From positions 197,380,353 through 197,444,352 of the forward strand of contig NC_134568.1 in assembly GCF_050947875.1 (NCBI RefSeq): a stretch of 64,000 nt of DNA. Reading direction: 5' to 3'. Position numbers and translations under genes: made by a program. This document shows positions 1-10,361 of this stretch, piece by piece (the stretch's first letter is position 1; each line of letters begins with the position of its first letter). The stretch is from Dermacentor variabilis (lineage: Eukaryota > Arthropoda > Arachnida > Ixodida > Ixodidae). The notes under the pieces are model-generated. The model ran no database searches. It was not told the origin of the DNA and worked only from the letters and a program-made list of their open reading frames with translations.

Positions 1-1258
1 CTCGCCCATATACCAACCCATGCCATTACTCGCCTCACCGTATGCCTCCTGCCTCTGACATATTCGTTGATGACAGTCCTGCTCGCTCGCCGGCACCTCA
101 GTGCCATCAGTCCCCATTGCCCCAGCTATGCCACTATTCGTCGCCGACCAATTATGGACCCTCCCGGACAGAAAACTAGACCATGCAGCTCCTGGGGGTA
201 GTGTTGCATTATCTTCGTAGTGTCGAAATCCTCCATTGATACTCCCAACGAACCAGAACTTACTTGACGTTCATGTTGACTGTGTCCCTTTGACGGCGTT
301 TATAGTTACTGGAGCCCAGGTGTCCATAATGAGTTGTAACCTTCGTCGTCGACTGAGGAAGGTTCTCACGCCTGCTACTACACACCTTGAGCGCTTATCA
401 GCTGTTCAAGTCTCCTGCGAGTCTGGGCTCCAACTAAATTCATCTAAGTGTCACTTCGGTCGTCAGCAGATTACAGTGCTGGGCCACCTCGTTGACGCTT
501 CCTGTATTCAACCAGACCCGGAGAAAATTCGTGCTGTCACATCTTTTCCTGTACCTCAGTCTGTCAAAGACGTTCGAAGTTTTGTAGGACTCTGCTCCTA
601 CTTCCGACGCTTCGTTAAAGACTTCACACCGATTGCCTGACCACTTACTGAACTTCTGAAGAAGGACATGCCATTTAGTGGGGCCCCGCTCAAACTGGCT
701 GCATTTGCCCACCTCACCAACATTCTCATCACACCACCTATACTCGCCCACTTTCACCCGTCCTCTCCTACAGAGGTGCGTACCGATGCCAGTGGTCACG
801 GTATCAGAGCCGTCTTAGCCCAGCGCCAACAAGGTCAAGCTCGTGTTATCGCCTACGTTAGCCACCTCCTCACAGCAGCGGAGCACAACTATTTGATTAC
901 AGAACGGGAATGCCTGGCTCTTGTCTTGGCGATTTCCAAATTCCGCCCGTACTTGTATGGCACACACTTCTCGGTCATCACTGACCACCATGCGCTCTGC
1001 TGGCTTTCCTCTCAAGGATCCTACCAGCTGGCTTGGTCGCTGGGCGCTGCGGCTGCAAGAATATTCCTATGCAGTAGTGTACAAGTCGGGCCGATTACAT
1101 CAAGACGCAGACTGTTTATCCCGCTATCCAGTGGACGAACCACCCGCTGACCCTGACCCCCATGCTGACCCTTGCGTTTTCTCCGTCTCCATACCTGCCA
1201 ATCCACCCGATTCACCCGGGAGACTCCCGATTTCTGACTGAACTTTCTGATTATACAA
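1..1258 (+). pseudogene. Ty3/gypsy gag-pol relic (gag tail, protease, RT end, RNase H)
   Basis: Three frames carry successive Ty3/gypsy pieces. Positions 3-175 read as a Pro/Ser/Arg-rich gag tail ending in a stop. From 185 to about 335 there is an aspartic protease segment where the usual D-T-G-A motif reads IVTGAQ, so the catalytic aspartate is gone. At about 340-410 the frame jumps straight to the RT thumb (LGHLVDASCIQPDPEKIRAV), so the RT palm with its catalytic aspartates is deleted. From 668 the RNase H domain follows ([40 protein letters not shown]). It shifts frame near 1020 and ends with the tether segment [14 protein letters not shown]. The element resumes at about 5090 after foreign DNA. 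It belongs to a copy-and-paste retrotransposon and is clearly non-functional. Homology is by motif recognition. Confidence 0.88.
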
Positions 1259-1263
1259 TCACT

Positions 1264-2600
1264 GTTTTATATCTCCCGAAAAGTGGTCTCTGTTCACGCA
1301 ATAATGTTTTTTGCGAAACCGGCACCGCAGCATCTACAGCCACATCGTAATCGTCAGCATCGCCAACAACGGCCACACTAGCCCCATCGGTATCATCGAC
1401 TAAGCAGCCGAATACGGTGCCTAGTAAGCCGACCAAAGCCAGAGCCAATGTAGCTCTTGCATTTCATGCATGCCTTCTTCCATGGTGCATCTTGTTGCTG
1501 CTGCTTGTGTGTATGATTAGTGTTGGCTAGGCCGTCTGTGTGCGGTGCACCATGTAAAGTTAGAATCCTCGTGTGCTTGATGCCATGGCGCTATCAAAGC
1601 CCAAGAAAAGTATGTACTAAACGGTGCGGGGTCTCTCACCCATGCTCTTGGGACAAAGGAACGACAACACAGTAGTGCAAACAATCACAAGGGCATTTAT
1701 TGCACCTTTCATAGATCAATGCCTGCTAGCCGAGTTGCTATCCACAAAACATGCCGATGGGCGCGCGACAAATCTAGAAGTCCGACTCACCGCGACCGGA
1801 AAACAAGCGAATATGTTCGCCCCATGCTGGATCCCAACGCCTGGTCGTTCGCGCGTACTGTCACGCCTACGGTGGCGCATTCCAAGGCAGCCACGCGAGA
1901 CGGTCTCACAGAAGCATGGGTCGCTGCACGCGCGGCACGGCACGTCCGTGCTGCTTGCTGTCTCGAACCCCCCCAAGAGAGCAAGTGCCTTCCTTTCGGC
2001 GCCCAAGTAACCTCGCCTGTCGGCGGCGTTAGCAGCGCAACACTCGCGCCATCTCTCGCACTGCGCCCCAACCACATCGACCGCCGCGGGCATCACGCAG
2101 GCCACGCGGCGAAGCCGCACTACAGGAGGCGCGCTATGCGGGAAAAACATCCGAGGACGCGCGAGAGTCGCGCATCCCCACAACGGTAGTACTGTTTAAC
2201 AGAAATAGCATGAGATCGCCCATTTACCTGTCTAAAACGGAACTCAGAGTGCGATGAAAGGGGAAAAAACATGCAGTATTTATGCACTTCGCACGACAAA
2301 AGTGTTATTTTCGTTTGATGCCGCGGCGGCCTAGCACGACGACGACAGTGGCCTCATACTGAAGCTGCGTGCCAGCTTTTCAGCCAGCCCCCTCTTCTCG
2401 ACAAACACTCGCATGGCAGATTCCTCGTTGCCGTTACGTAGTGTCCGTGCACGTGAGCAGTAGTGCTTTTCATTTGGAATAGAGTTACGTTATCGCGCCC
2501 CTGTTCTCGTCGCGACGATTGCATGCATGAGGCTGACGTAACGCACAGCTTATGCTACTGTCGGGCCTGAATTGCCCGTGCTGTCGCATTCCGTGTCCTC
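1264..2600. other. Unclassified insert DNA within the gypsy relic
   Basis: About 1.3 kb separates the gypsy RNase H end from a Tigger remnant. It is GC-rich between 1700 and 2200, with overlapping open frames in several phases, which is what GC-rich repeat DNA gives by chance. A short stretch at 1584-1615 reads MALSKPKKSMY then a stop, reminiscent of a Tigger transposase start, but it is too short to assign. I recognise no gene. It is probably repeat sequence from one or more insertions. Confidence 0.4.
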
Positions 2601-3209
2601 ATCACTGTCGCTAGTCGTCACTTTGGCAACAACACAGGCAACAATGGCGAAAAGTCGAACCTCGTAGCCGACATGTCATTGCGGTGCAGCAGCGCTGCCG
2701 AGCAACTTCTTCGCATTCCAAATGCCGCACACTGTAGTCAACAGCAGATCCCTGTTGCATGCCAGCGCTGACTTCGTGTAACTTTCGATAGCACGGACAA
2801 TGTCTAATTTTTCTTCTATGCTGAGCACCCGGCGTCTTTTTTATCCGTGCTTCGGAACGACGCGAGTCCTCGCTTGCACGACGCCATAACGCTCTCTGGC
2901 ACGGCGTCAAAATGATGTTGATGTTGATGTGGCTTCACGCGCAAATGCACAGGGCGCTTGGAGGCCGTTGTTCCGATCTCCGAGGCTTGTTGTTCTGCCG
3001 CGCCACCCAATGGAGATGGCGCACCGCCATGTTTGCGCGACGAAAAGTTGAAACGCTACGTTTTAACCAATGCCTACGCAATAACCTGGTACAGTTTATG
3101 CGGATACAAAACACATTATGTTCAATGGCCGCTGAGTCGGGGATTTGACTTTACTACTTTTACAACGAAACTACTGTTTAAGCGGGTAGGGTTTAACAAG
3201 GTTTTACTG
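2600..3209 (-). pseudogene. Tigger/pogo element, transposase N-terminal remnant
   Basis: The + strand end at 3190-3209 (GGTTTTACTG then TA) is the kind of terminus Tigger elements carry, read inward on the minus strand. Inside, the minus strand encodes a start at about 2887 (MASCKRGLASF), a one-base frameshift near 2830, then the pipsqueak-type helix-turn-helix of pogo/Tigger transposases: RRVLSIEEKLDIVRAIES followed by LLLTTVCGIWNAKKLLGS. The frame then breaks. The CENPB-type second HTH and the DDE domain are not found, and no left TIR was located, so this is a truncated copy. Tc1/mariner-superfamily membership rests on the HTH motif and the TA-flanked end. Confidence 0.72.
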
Positions 3210-3239
3210 TATTTGCAAAAGTTTTTGTGATCTTATACT

Positions 3240-4990
3240 TCTGAATTTCCGTGCCTTTTGACATCAAGAAAAGAGAACATTTTGTATATGTGGATGCGAC
3301 GTCAGTGTGTCTCATGGTAGCAAAGGTGACTTGAAACTGCTTGTTTCCCCAGCAAAGCATCAAAGCTATGTTCGCACTGCTGAGCAGCAAGACAACATAG
3401 TGAACTTTCTCCGAAACAACTGCGATGAGTGTCATTTGTGGAGTGCCTGGTTACAGGATTTCTCATCTAACACGACCTACCCCTTAAGGCCGCCCCACAT
3501 TCAGCGTTTCTACCGGCGTTTTTTGGCGTTGCGTCTCCCGGCGTGGTCGCATGAACGGCGCCAGAGAGGGCGTCCAGCCACACGAGCGACACGCGGACCT
3601 GCGCCAGCGCAGCGTCGCACAATGTGACCAGATTTATTTTACCAGATACCTCCTAAGCTAATTGTGTAATATCAATGAAAAGAGCTGTCATAAGTATTCT
3701 TCAATGCAATACTTATGCCTTTTGCATAGTTTTACGCTAAATAAAATATTCAGGGCTGTGTAGAAAAATTACACAAGGCTAAGCTTCAGAAAACTGGCAG
3801 CAATATCGGCGTGAACATCACGAGCGGTCGGCGCGTCGGCGTGCGAAGCTGAGCATCGAGGGTTCTTTATTCTATGATAGAGGGGGAAGTAGGTGCTTTT
3901 TATTGCTAGACGCCATACGCCACATCATGGAAAGAAGGCAGCAGCTTTTGCTGCTAAAAAAGAAGCTCCTGCTTCTCATTTGGTACACCCGGCAGGACGA
4001 TGGCGGCGACTTCAATCCACAAAACGTTTTTTTTTAACACGATTCTTGTGTTCCTTGTGTTTGGTCTGCCACAATATCGGCCTTGCTTCTACAATGGCTA
4101 TAAGAAGCTCGTTATCGATGTTCGCCGGTAGCATGATTGAAGCAACCAAACAAACAGCAATGGCGGCGCGAACTGCGAATCTGCGGAAGTTTCTTGCAAG
4201 AGCTGCCAGCAGCGTGGCCACGCCCTGCCACGCGCTGATTGGTCGGCGCTGTCGAGCCGCTTCCGACGGCGGCGGCGAGATCTGGTGTCCCTTGAGCACG
4301 ACGTTTTGGCTTGGCGCCAGCCTCAGCGTCGACGCCGAGCGACGCCGGGTGACAAAACGCCAGAAAACGCCGGGAAAACGCTGAATGTGGGGCGGCCTTT
4401 AGTGTCAGCGACCACATTGGGCCTCTTCTATGGAAAATATTTTCGAAATGCAATGAGGCGAGGCATTATGGATGTGGACGCAACTCTGAAGAATGCGGAG
4501 GTGGCCAATTTGAAGTTTATTTCACAGGCATCGCTCTCGAATCTTCGTTTCTTTATTCAGAGTTTCCCTCAGCTGCTTCCCCGAGATACCAATGAATCTG
4601 CTGAAGACGCTTTATATGTTCTCGAAGATGAGTTTGCCACACTACAGGCATACAGTCTTCAAGAGGACATTCTGAATGAAGAAAGGTGCAACGTGCAGGG
4701 GTCTATGGTTGGAAAAATGAAAAACACTGATGGAAAACATGTTTCCCCAAGTTGCTAAGGTGATGCTCGATTTACTCGTGATACCGCATAGCAAGGCATA
4801 GTGTGAGAGGATTTTTAGCACGGCGCGAAACACTAGGGCTGAATTCTGCTCGTCAATGTGGAACACAACCCTCCAACACCTGCTGCTAGTGAAGGGCCGT
4901 CAGTCTGGACCATGTTTGGAGCAAAGCTACTCCGACAAATTTTTGAAGTGAGCAAAGTCTGCTACTGCAAGGTTTCTACAAAAGGACTTA
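3240..4990 (+). pseudogene. hAT-like transposase relic, split by a MITE
   Basis: Two ends of one transposase-like protein flank a 910-bp MITE. The 5' part (about 3270-3480) reads a CCHH zinc finger (FCICGCDVSVSHGSKGDL then KHQSYV) and continues into AEQQDNIVNFLRNN. The 3' part (about 4410-4960) reads a helical segment and then LLVIPHSKA, a stop, CERIFSTARNTRAEFCSSM. A CERIFS-like motif is typical of the hAT C-terminal dimerisation region. The RNase-H-like catalytic core is missing, so the copy was internally deleted as well as interrupted. Assignment to hAT (or the related ZMYM/ZBED-type domesticated proteins) is inference from these two motifs. Confidence 0.68.
3488..4397. mobile_element. 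MITE G, 910 bp, TTAA-type, in the hAT relic
   Basis: The ends form a terminal inverted repeat of about 65 bp with few mismatches: 3488 onward starts GGCCGCCCCACATTCAGCGT, and the reverse complement of the sequence ending at 4397 starts identically. It is flanked by TTAA (3484-3487) and TTTA (4398-4401), consistent with one decayed TTAA target duplication, as for piggyBac or Kolobok-type elements. The interior has no recognisable transposase. The 163-codon frame at 3893-4384 has no family features and looks like chance. Confidence 0.82.
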
Positions 4991-5015
4991 TCGAACATTG
5001 CCTGAAAGTTCTAAA

Positions 5016-5041
5016 CCCCCCCCCCCCCCCCCCCCCCCCCC
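5016..5041 (+). repeat. Poly(C) tract, 26 nt
   Basis: An uninterrupted run of 26 C lies at the junction between the hAT relic and the point where gypsy coding resumes. Length in an assembly may be unreliable. Confidence 0.95.
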
Positions 5042-5089
5042 ATTTGCGGGAATAAAAAGTCTCCCGATTTTTGATCTCGCCAGGTTGGC

Positions 5090-5485
5090 AGGTATGTATC
5101 TCAGCTGCTACATGTTGCCGATGAGCAACGCCGTGATGCCACCTTGCGTGCCATCATTGATGACTTGGAATCTTCGCCTTCTGATTTGTCCCTTCTCCTG
5201 TTAGTTCTCCGAGATGGTGTATTATACCACCACAATGTACGCCCCGACGTTCCTGCCCTACTCCTCATCATTCCTAAGCACCTCCGGTCAGCTGTTCTCC
5301 AAGAACTTCACGATTTACCGTCGGCAAGTCACCTTGGCATCTCCCACACCTACGACCGGATTCGCCGACGCTTCATTTGGCCAGGCCTTGTCCGCTGCGT
5401 CTGGAAATACGTTGCGGCATGTGAGAAATGCCAGCGCCGGGAAACACCATTGACGCTCCCTGCCGGGTGCCTTCAACCTGTCATA
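5090..5485 (+). pseudogene. Ty3/gypsy integrase N-terminal (zinc-binding) segment
   Basis: This continues the gypsy element that began at position 1. It reads the region between RNase H and integrase (DGVLYHHNV, PALLLIIPKHLRSAVLQELH) and the H-H-C-C zinc-binding domain of retroviral-type integrases: HLGISHTYDRIRRRFIWPGL then VAACEKCQRRETPL. The frame is open from 5144 to the break at 5485, where about 0.87 kb of foreign DNA interrupts it. The catalytic core resumes near 6366. Confidence 0.88.
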
Positions 5486-6356
5486 TGTAAGAGGCATGAT
5501 GCACAAAAAGAAAGGAAGAGGACGATGTGTGCGGATCCGTCCAAACGTCACGAGCGCTCGAGGCACGTGACCCGAGCCGTGATCAGGAGAGAAGTGGCGC
5601 AGAGCTGGCATTATCGGAATGGCTCTGGGCCAAGAAGGTTGGAGCATCAGCATCGGACTGGCAACAGGAGCCATGGCGGTTCGGTCAAGCCCGTGATGCT
5701 GGCGATCCAGGGTGTGGCCGTCGACCTCGGCGACGTTCAAGCGAGGCTCCTTGGACCTGCTGCAGCCTCTCATAGCAGTGCCGGGCACTCCAGCAGAGAT
5801 ACCCCTTCAGAAGCAGACCAGCACGTACCATAGTCCCCAGGGCGTCTCGTCGGCACTCGAAGAAGCAGCGGCGGAATCCAGCATTAGGCCTAGCCAGTGA
5901 GGCTGGAGTGCCGCGTCACTGACGGAGTTTAGGACCCCGGCATGAAAGACGGACAGGTTGACTGGCCGACACCAAGGCAGCAACTTCTACAACGTCCGCG
6001 ATGAGGGAGATGTGACAGGCATCGGACTTGGAGGATATGTACGACGTCAAAAGGCTGTAAGAACGATCCTTCTGTTAGTGTGCAGCCATAGGCTGGGGTT
6101 GCTGGACTTTCTCTTAGAAACCGCTAAGGACTAATGCAGCTGGTGATTGGGACCTCTTTAGTAACTATTAAGTCTGTATACTAAGTGTTAATACCTTATC
6201 GTGTTTTGGTTTACATGAGCTTTACTTTGACTTTGGTTTAATTAAAATCTGTTTGCTGTGTTGCCCTGTGTCTCCCGACTCCATCTCTCCCAACATCCGC
6301 ACGGCACTGAGATCAGTGACACGCGACGCAAAGTGTCGCGACACAACCGCACTACA
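5486..6356. mobile_element. LTR-like insertion in the gypsy integrase (probable solo LTR)
   Basis: This 871-bp block splits the integrase reading frame. It can be bounded as TG...CA, and it holds an AT-rich segment with ATTAAA-like sequence near its 3' end (about 6240), as an LTR of + orientation would. No coding content is recognised. I could not find a clean 4-6 bp target duplication, so the exact edges and the LTR call are inference. Some other unclassified repeat is possible. Confidence 0.42.
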
Positions 6357-6365
6357 TTCCTTCGT

Positions 6366-7228
6366 AGCCGTTCTTTCTCGTTGGCTTGGATTTACTTGGC
6401 CCGTTCCCTCTATCCACATCTGGTTACAAGTGGGTCGCTGTGGCGACAGATAACGCCACGCCATTACCAAAGCGCTTCCAGCAAGCTGCACCACAGATGT
6501 CGCCGATTTTCTTTTATGCGGCGGGATTCTGCAGCATGGTGCTCCACACCAACTGCTCACTGACCGTGGTCGGACATCTCTTTCTAAAGTCATCGCCAAC
6601 ATCCTGCAGTCCTACTTGACCAAGTGTAAGCTGACTACGTCTTACCATCCACAGACTAACGGTCTCGCGGAGCGTCTGAGTCGCACCCTAACAGACATGC
6701 TTGCAAAGTATGTCTCGTCCGACTATACTGATTGGGATCTTGCCCTACCCTATGTAACTTTTGCATATAATTCTTCGCGTCACAACACTGCCGATTATTT
6801 CCCACTCTTTCTGTTGTTCGGCCAAGAACCCACATTGCCACTGGTCTCATCCCCTCCATCTACCGCAGCAGAGACCAGCGAGTATGCACTTGACGTCATC
6901 ACCAGGGCAGCCCCAGCACGTGAAATAGCCTGCACTCACCTCCTAACCTCCCAAGAGAAGCAGCGGCATTTGTACGATTGCCCACACAGAGATGTCCACT
7001 TTTCGCCTGGATCTCTGGTACTCCTGTGGTCCCCGACTGCACGTCGGCCTGTCAGAAAAAGTCCTGTCTCGGTACACAGGCCCATATCGAGTGCTGCGTG
7101 CCGTGACTCCAGTTACGTACGAGATCACCCCAGTCAGTACCGTGGCCTCATCTGCCCCGAATTACACTGACGTTCTGCACGTCGCATGCCTCAAACGATA
7201 TTACTCTCCTGTTATCACCGATATTTAA
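6366..7228 (+). pseudogene. Ty3/gypsy integrase core and C-terminal domain
   Basis: Integrase resumes with GPFPLSTSGYKWVAVATD, where the core's first catalytic aspartate lies. It runs through several frame changes to TSYHPQTNGLAERLSRTL, where the catalytic glutamate belongs in the N-G-x-x-E motif, here present as NGLAE. It continues to WDLALPYVTFAYNSSRH. From 6992 another frame gives the GPY/F module (SEKVLSRYTGPYRVLRAV) and the final HVACLKRYY. Frameshifts near 6470-6600 and 6990 disable it. The order PR-RT-RH-IN across 185-7228 is the Ty3/gypsy order. Confidence 0.88.
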
Positions 7229-7450
7229 ATGCCCCGGGACAGTGCTTCTGTTGCCTGGGATAATGATACATGCATATTGCGTGTTTTTTGTGGACGATGC
7301 GTGCAGGCACCCCGACGAAGATTACGAAAGCGCTCTGGATCTCGAGCTGTCAGCTGAACTGGTCAGCGCTGCAGTTATCCTTTGTGAATATACTTTGTAA
7401 ATAGTCTCCAGTTCTTATTCCTTCGCTCGCATAACATTATAGGAGCTAAA
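7229..7450 (+). repeat. Probable gypsy 3' LTR region
   Basis: Directly after the integrase stop come about 200 bp with an ACTTTGTAAATA-like AT segment and pyrimidine-rich end, as expected for the 3' LTR. No 5' LTR copy lies in the window to compare with, so edges are uncertain. Confidence 0.4.
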
Positions 7451-8545
7451 TTATCTCAATGTTGGCTAATAGCAACCAAAATATCAAGTGCATAGCAGAT
7501 GCCTGCCACTTTGGTGCAGCTTCCACAGCGGAGAAAGCCCATGGGTCCTGCAAAGCAGCGCGGCGGCGTGGCAGTTCTCCAGAAGAGCTTCACCCTCCCA
7601 CCATTCTAGCTCACCCTAGCACGGTTTGGTCCAATCAGGAATGCAGGTGCAAGATCGGACCATAAGTGGACATAACCGTCTCGTACGCGCATCTGCAAGC
7701 ACCTGGCACCAACTTGTAGCGTAGGCAGATGGGGAGAAGGGGTGAGCGTCCAAAGGAAGAGTATGCATCGCTAGTACACGCACGCACACACACGGCTCGC
7801 ACGACTTCCATTGGTCGTGTCTCGGCGACTCGGCGGTGCCTCCCTAAAGCCGAGGAGCCTTCCACTTCCCAGTACTTTAGGGCCGTCTGCAAAGGTCTTC
7901 CCATGCCTGATTTTCAATGCCTCTGCGCTTTGTGCTTACACTGAGTGTTGCACTTTTTGTTAGTTGTTCATTTATTGCATGAGCCATGACAATTAATTAG
8001 CTGAGCTAGTGTACGCTTAGCGTACAAGCGAGCAGTCGCTTGTGTATTTGAGACTATAGAAAGAGTTGTTTTCCATGCATTACACTAAAAAAAAATGTTA
8101 GGTAACAATAAACTACATAAGCAATGAACGAAGGCACGCCTTAACAATTGGGTTTGTCTTCTCAAGCACTCAAATGCATCGTGTTAACACTAATGTACAT
8201 TGTAAAGTGAAAGTCAACTGCTGGGAAAAGAGAAACGGGCGTGACGTGTAAATGCACACGCCAGTATAAAAATTTTCGCTATAACAGTGAATTTTCAACA
8301 GGAGAGCTTTTCTCATAGTGACATGGCTGATTTGAATCCATACAGAATGAGTAAGTGTTGCTTAAAGACCAATTCAGTCTTCTCACTCGCATGCCTCCCA
8401 ACTGGCAGCCATTCCACTTTCATCACAAGAACAAGAACTGATGATTGTTTCGCTCATTCATATCAACGGATACTTCAGGCACTAAAACAAATTTCGACTA
8501 AAACACAAGTCGAGTCTCGCTTTCTGCCACCTGGAAACGATCACA
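7451..8545. other. No gene recognised
   Basis: About 1.1 kb between the gypsy relic and Tigger C. It contains only short open frames without family features; the longest, 8287-8553, has no recognisable motif. It may be ordinary non-coding DNA or an old repeat. Confidence 0.4.
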
Positions 8546-8547
8546 TA

Positions 8548-9790
8548 CAGTAAAAGCTCGTTAATTCGAATTTCACGGGGACACTTAACGAGTTCGAATT
8601 AACCGAAATTCGAACTAACGAAAGTGATTGAAGAAAAGGCCACATCTGATGACAAAAAAAAAAGTACAGCAACTCTGGGTACTTTTATTGGAAAAAAAGT
8701 CCGTAATGGTTTTTTGCTTTTTTCCTCTGAAAGCGATCGCTGTCGCTTTATCTTCCAGAGCTCGAATGAGCCGAAAAGCATCGTCTTCGCCTTCTTCGAA
8801 ACTGAAGAAAAGCCGGGCGTGATTCAGTCCGTCCATCACCTGTGCCAACGAAGGTCGTACCGGTGTTTCACCAACATCATCATCTTCATCATTCGCGTCG
8901 TCATCGTCCACGGCCGGTTCTTCGTCTTCGCCGATGACTTGGGCGATGATTTCATCATCGGTCACGGCACCGCAGACCGCGGCGCAGCTGTCGACATTCA
9001 CGTAGTCGCTGAAGTCCGTATCGCAGAGCACCTCCCGTACATGAAGCGGAGCGCGGACGTCCTCTTCAACTTCATTAGCGTCTGCGTTAAGGGCCCCGAA
9101 ACCACAGTGGCGGAAACAATTTGCAATGGTTTCTGTGGTTACCTGATTCCAGGCACGCACAAGCATGTGCAGGGCTGTGAGCAGAGTCACAGTATAGCTT
9201 TTCTCATTATCAGAGCACAGGAGCAACTTCTCAAGAATGTGACGTCTATAAAAACTTTTCAAATTCTTTATAACGCCCTGATCCATAGGCTGAAGAGCCG
9301 CGGTGGTGTTAGCCGGAAGAAAAACGAGCTCAATGGCTCTCAATTCTATTTCCACCTTGTGCGCCGAGCAGTTGTCGACGAGGAGGAGAATCTGCCTCTT
9401 GGCAAGCTCAAATTTTCGGTCGAGTTTCCTCAGCCACTGCTTGAAAAGCTTGAAAAGAGAATGGCCGGTCTCGCGGTTGTCACCGAACGCACTGCGTATC
9501 CTGCTGTCCATGACGATGCGGCAGAGCATTTGCGAATAAACGCAAGTGCTGCCCCCTAAAAACACGCGATGATGATAGTGTATGTCGCGCCATCTGTCGC
9601 TTAACAGCAGAGACTGCAAGCTGGCTACGGCTGCGCGCAGTTCGAATTATCCGTGGCGGACCGGATTAGCATTCGAATTAACGAGCTTTTCAATACATGG
9701 AGCTCTATGGAGCATGGCCGGACCGTGCCAATTAGTTCGAATTATTCGAAAATTCGAATTAACGAGGTGCAAATTAACGAGCTTTTACTG
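8548..9790 (-). mobile_element. Tigger C element with matching TIRs
   Basis: The element is 1243 bp and ends in CAGTAAAAGCTCGTTAAT on the left and its exact reverse complement on the right, each flanked by TA. That is the Tc1/mariner target duplication. Subterminal sequence on both sides repeats the GTTCGAATTAA theme. It encodes the C-terminal half of a Tigger transposase on the minus strand. It is roughly half the length of complete Tigger elements, so it looks like an internal-deletion derivative with preserved ends. Confidence 0.92.
8615..9619 (-). pseudogene. Tigger DDE transposase, C-terminal half
   Basis: This is 334 open codons. Near residues 80-90 it has RQILLLVDNCSAH (second catalytic aspartate). 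Near 105-118 it has PANTTAALQPMDQGVIKNLK, the Tigger/jerky DDE segment with the third aspartate. An acidic run (EPAVDDDDANDEDDDVG) precedes the C-terminus. The N-terminal HTH and CENPB domains and the first catalytic aspartate are absent, so transposition activity is not expected. The open + strand frame over 8624-9559 is the antisense shadow. The uninterrupted frame suggests recent deletion rather than old decay. Confidence 0.88.
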
Positions 9791-9792
9791 TA

Positions 9793-10359
9793 TTCACAGA
9801 GCAAATGCACGTGCATATCACAGTAATGTGAACTGTAGCGCACGAGCGATGATTTTGACATGAGATGTCGACTTCTTCCACTTTAATTTCTGACAGTTCA
9901 AATGACAATATATCCTTGAATAAGACATATTGTTGCTTTTTTAATGCGATAGCGTTTAGAAGCTGGTTTCGCAGAAAATCTGGTATCGGCATTGTCGGCG
10001 TCTGTTGGCCGTGAGTGAAAATTTTCGATAAAGGCAATAATAACTAGATAACCTAAGAATAAAATTGCGGGCCGGGCTTTCGACCCCAGGAACAATGGGT
10101 TGTAAGACCAGCACATTAACCCATTCAGCCACTGTCGGTCGACAATGCTCACGCTCTTAAATGGGGTTTTATATGAAGAAGAAGAGTTCGGATGCAGCAC
10201 ATGCGTGTGCCTTCAATGCTACGTCCACTTCCTCTTTGATAGGGTCCCGCAAACAACAGCCTCCCATGATTTCTGATGTGAACGTAGCACATTTATGCTA
10301 TCGCGTTCCTCTTTTAAAGGGGACTTTAATTGTTGTCAATTGTTGTGCTAGCTGTGATA
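9793..10359. other. Spacer with a tRNA-like segment
   Basis: About 570 bp with no protein gene. At 10060-10145, read on the minus strand, there is an A-box-like TGGCTGAATGGG and, about 40 nt on, a B-box-like GGGGTCGAAAGCCC. That fits a decayed tRNA or the head of a tRNA-derived SINE. The predicted stems are weak, so I do not call a tRNA gene. Confidence 0.35.
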
Positions 10360-10361
10360 TA

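Noticed and set aside
1719..2189. Overlapping 130-156 codon frames in several phases
   Set aside because: GC-rich DNA gives long frames by chance; no frame has domain motifs or codon bias over the others.
3893..4384. 163-codon frame in MITE G
   Set aside because: It overlaps the TIR and has no conserved features.
8624..9559. 311-codon + strand open frame
   Set aside because: It is antisense to the Tigger C transposase, whose minus-strand frame has clear DDE motifs; the + frame has none.
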